DNA from: Hirudo medicinalis
Lineage: Eukaryota; Annelida; Clitellata; Hirudinida; Hirudinidae
Assembly: GCA_011800805.1 (NCBI GenBank)
Contig: MPNW01000038.1
Coordinates: forward strand, 10,059 to 74,058
Direction: 5' to 3'
DNA: 64,000 nt
Made by a program: the position numbers and the translations under genes. The notes under the pieces were generated by a model. It did not search any database. It saw only the letters and a list, made by a program, of their open reading frames with translations, and had not been told where the DNA came from. Shown here in pieces: positions 60,859 through 64,000 of this stretch (positions within the stretch are counted from its first letter, which is position 1; each line of letters begins with the position of its first letter).

Positions 60859-63800
60859 AATCGAAAACAAGCTTAAAGATCGGTTCTAAGAACAAAACAA
60901 AGCAGCTCACACCCGGCAATAATTTACAGCTAATGCAAAGTATAATGAGCGATTTTCACTAATTTATTTCAAAATTAAACGAACTTCAGAAATGTTGAAT
61001 TAAAGTGTACAATATAAATTTAAAATATTACAGAAATATATTTTTAATATTATAAATTCAAAACATTCTGCTACTTGCTAATATTCGCATTTTGCTACAA
61101 ACAATTACTAAATTATTAAATTAGTTAGTTTTAGAATTGCAGATGAACTCAAGTTTCATCACGATTCATTTTTTAGGCGCCTATGACGCTATGCAAATGG
61201 CGCATTATAAATTAACTATTATTATTATTATTATTATTGTTATCATCACACAAGATTTCGCAACAAAGTTAGAAAAATGTGATAGATGGACGGATAGAAG
61301 GACTAAGATATTCTTTTAGATTTAAATTTAAATTCTAATTACCAGAAAGCGCAATATTTTAAATTGTTTAACATATCGAGTAAATGCTACATTTTAACGC
61401 AAATCTGATAACAGCAGGAGTTACAATACAGAAGTGGCTACAAACTAAAAATCTCGAACAATTTGAAAATGTTACACATGAATAAATACCCGTAAAACGT
61501 CTAAAATCGACAAAATCTTGCATGAACAAACGCCACTCTAATCCAACTCTGTATCGTTATCCTTATGAATGTATTTCATTTAATGGGATTTTACTAATCT
61601 TACTTTCTTATGAAGAGATCCATTTTCGAGAGATATTTTTAAGTAATGCGAGGTGAATGTACTGCCTAGCTCATAAATAACAGAAACAAAGTTCATCAGC
61701 AAATTGTAAAGAATCTTCGAGAATTGAGCGAGGTTAGGTTTTTTCCTCCCTGGATGGAGCCTCCGCACCTGAAGATAAACTCCAATATATTTCGACATAC
61801 TAAATCGTCTTTTGTTGAATATAATTAACACCAATTGCACAGAAAAACACTTCTACTTTTTAGATGCTTTAAAACGAGAGATTTAGAAGTCATTAGCTAG
61901 CCAGGATTTTAAAATTGGTCACGATGAGGGGAGAACAATTTGTTTGTGTACATAAGTATTACAACAGTAAAGTATGCTGGTGGATTATCGGCAGGCAATT
62001 AATTTCACATTAAAGACCATAAGGAAAGCAAAGATACTTGTAATTTAGTTATCGAAGCTTATAATATGTGATAAATATTGATGTCGGAAGCATTCCTAAT
62101 CTTCCTGGAGCTATATTATGATCAGTAAATTATTTCTGAGTTTATAATAATTATTATTATTTGTTATTTATGTTATTAACTTAAGAAATAAATAATAGTA
62201 ATAGCTCCAGTCGTTTTTATTTTACTGAAATTAGCTAAACATAATTAAAAATTTAAAAAAATATACGGATTTTAAAAATATCAAAGTGCATTCCCTTCAC
62301 CCCCTTGCCCCTTCATGGCTTTGCCTATGGTTCCCGTACGGAGTAATCAGACTTTATGACCCCTGACATAACAAAATATTAATTCTTGGACATAAAGAGC
62401 ACCATTCTTAATCTTTGAAATCCTTTGAACAACAGCAAAGGGATTTTTTTCATGGAGTTTTATTAATAATCAAATTTTACTTTTTTAACCTATTGAAATA
62501 TTATTAATTATTATATTACACAAGCACGTAACAACTAAAGTTTTGAGCAGATGTGTGTGATAGTTTTTCAAGTAACTGGAACAAATGCAAGATTTTTACA
62601 GCTGTAGAATCCTTAAAGCAAGTGATGCTCAAAATATTGCAAATTTTTTCTTAACGATTTAATTGAGTTATTGAAATAAGGAACAAATCGAAGCTTTACA
62701 TCGATGTCAGAGCTTGAGGTATGTTTTCCATGCTTTACATTTAAATGTCAACTCAAGTTGTTGTGCAAATAATTTTTGGATTGGAGAGCGTGGCTAAGGA
62801 GGTACGTTTGAGACAAAAATAGTTGTCTGCTATTTCAGGGAGAATTTTGGAAAGTTGAGCGATGTTTTGCCTTCCTGAAGAAATATGAAGGACGACTCTG
62901 GTCAATGTAACAATATTTGAGGCTAAATTAACCGACCGTGAAATGCAAAGGTTTATCAATTTATTTGTCAATCAGTGATTGAGCACAAAGTAATCATTTG
63001 TAATAAATATGATATTGTCAATTATGTGCTAGTAATTATGCAATTAATACGCAAATTTAATATATTTTTCGATTAACCAACTTTCACAGTTATAAGACAG
63101 TTATAATATTTTGCTTAAATTTTTAGTTATGTTTCGAGAATGAAACTCGTTCTTGTTAAGCGAACTTAGGCATGATATTGACATTATTTTTATAGCCTGC
63201 ATCTCGCCGGGACATATTTTTGGAGTTAACCGACCGTGAAGAGCACACGGACTGACAAAGGACATTTATTCCCGATCTCATTCTGCTCTTGACGTCTTGA
63301 TTGCTCGTGAGGATGACGACGACGATGCTGCATGGAGTGATAATTCACGTATGAAAATAAGGAAGATTTCTTTCCCGTTGGGCGTGTCTGTGTCCGATCA
63401 GTCGGTTCATGAATATTCAATGAGCTAACGAGGAGGGCGTGACAAGAAGACATTGATGTCCACCGGGAAGACAGCTGATTAGAATATTATTCACGACGAT
63501 AGAATACATTAAATTAATTAATACTCCTTTTATTCAATGTGTATATTACATTTTCGAAATAAAATGATATTTAAATTCAGTAAGCTATTTTCAAAGCGGC
63601 CATGTTTAAAACCTGTAAAATGGAGTTGGTCCATGAGTTAACTTAAATACGATCACGTACATTCGGCATCACGTACGATCACACACGCCTTGAACCATCA
63701 GCACCTCCCACGTCATATTTATCAGCCTGGTCTGTTGGACACATAATTGACATATCACCTCCCCATTCTTTGCCCAAAATATGATCACATTTACGAATGT

Positions 63801-64000
63801 TACGCAAGAAATTACTACGACTAATATATCGATATTTCTAAAGGAACGGGTGATTAATTAATGTTTATGTTAGTTTATAAAATGAGTTTGTTCGGTTTGG
63901 CTCGAAAAGATTTTAGGTCATAAAACTTTTGTTAAAATTCATTAGAAGCTGATTATTTATTAATTAAAGTACATCTTAAAATATTAAAAGAAAGTCAGCA
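60859..64000. other. Right-end intergenic region with unassigned open stretches
   Basis: No gene recognised. Two minus-strand frames (61840-61580 and 62971-62753) share a similar core (NLAQFSKIL versus NIAQLSKIL) after a CTTCAG that could be an acceptor. At 63258-63427 the plus strand is open for about 55 codons after a possible acceptor (GACAAAG|GACATT), with an acidic REDDDDDAAW and a stop. They may be exons of a gene continuing off the window. Confidence 0.35.

Overview
The window is AT-rich animal DNA carrying intron-dense genes with GT-AG splicing, short introns (often 100-600 bp) and full-length orthologues of metazoan proteins (THSD7, GPX4, SNX9/18/33, EXT1, mitochondrial uL4, ISWI). 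Gene spacing and intron size fit a compact invertebrate genome. A RITA1-like motif and a BCMA/Fn14-like single-domain TNF receptor hint at an invertebrate deuterostome such as a tunicate, but that is inference. Exon models were built by hand from reading frame, splice sites and codon phase; phases agree across almost every junction.

Layout. 1-11.7 kb (minus): a THSD7-type thrombospondin-repeat membrane protein, 21 exons from the signal peptide to the last repeats; its membrane anchor lies beyond base 1. 11.7-14.6 kb: gene-free, rich in trinucleotide repeats, with a 146-base assembly gap. 14.66-15.97 kb (plus): an intronless gene with a RITA1-like C-terminal motif. 16.1-17.4 kb (minus): a GPX4-type selenoprotein with an in-frame UGA and a visible SECIS element. 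20.5-27.8 kb (minus): an SH3-PX-BAR sorting nexin, 16 exons. 29.4-42.4 kb (minus): exostosin-1, 11 exons. 44.5-47.2 kb: a transposable-element island with a Ty3/gypsy remnant and a LINE 3' end. 47.4-50.3 kb (plus): mitochondrial ribosomal protein uL4m. 50.9-51.5 kb (minus): a small single-domain TNF-receptor-like protein. 55.0-60.9 kb (minus): ISWI/SMARCA5, 22 exons. 60.9-64 kb: no gene recognised.

The genes do not form a pathway. They are independent: cell-surface/adhesion (THSD7), lipid-peroxide defence (GPX4), endocytic membrane remodelling (SNX), heparan-sulfate synthesis in the Golgi (EXT1), mitochondrial translation (MRPL4), death/immune-type receptor (TNFR-like) and chromatin remodelling (ISWI).

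Most unusual: trinucleotide repeats recruited as coding sequence in the THSD7 gene (a Met run at the start codon, a Ser run, and an Asp-rich insert inside a thrombospondin repeat); an EXT1 whose GT64 metal motif reads D-E-N and whose C-terminal region carries a large extra insert; the small TNFR-like receptor; the RITA1-like gene; and an inverted-repeat element with a hammerhead-like core in an SNX intron.
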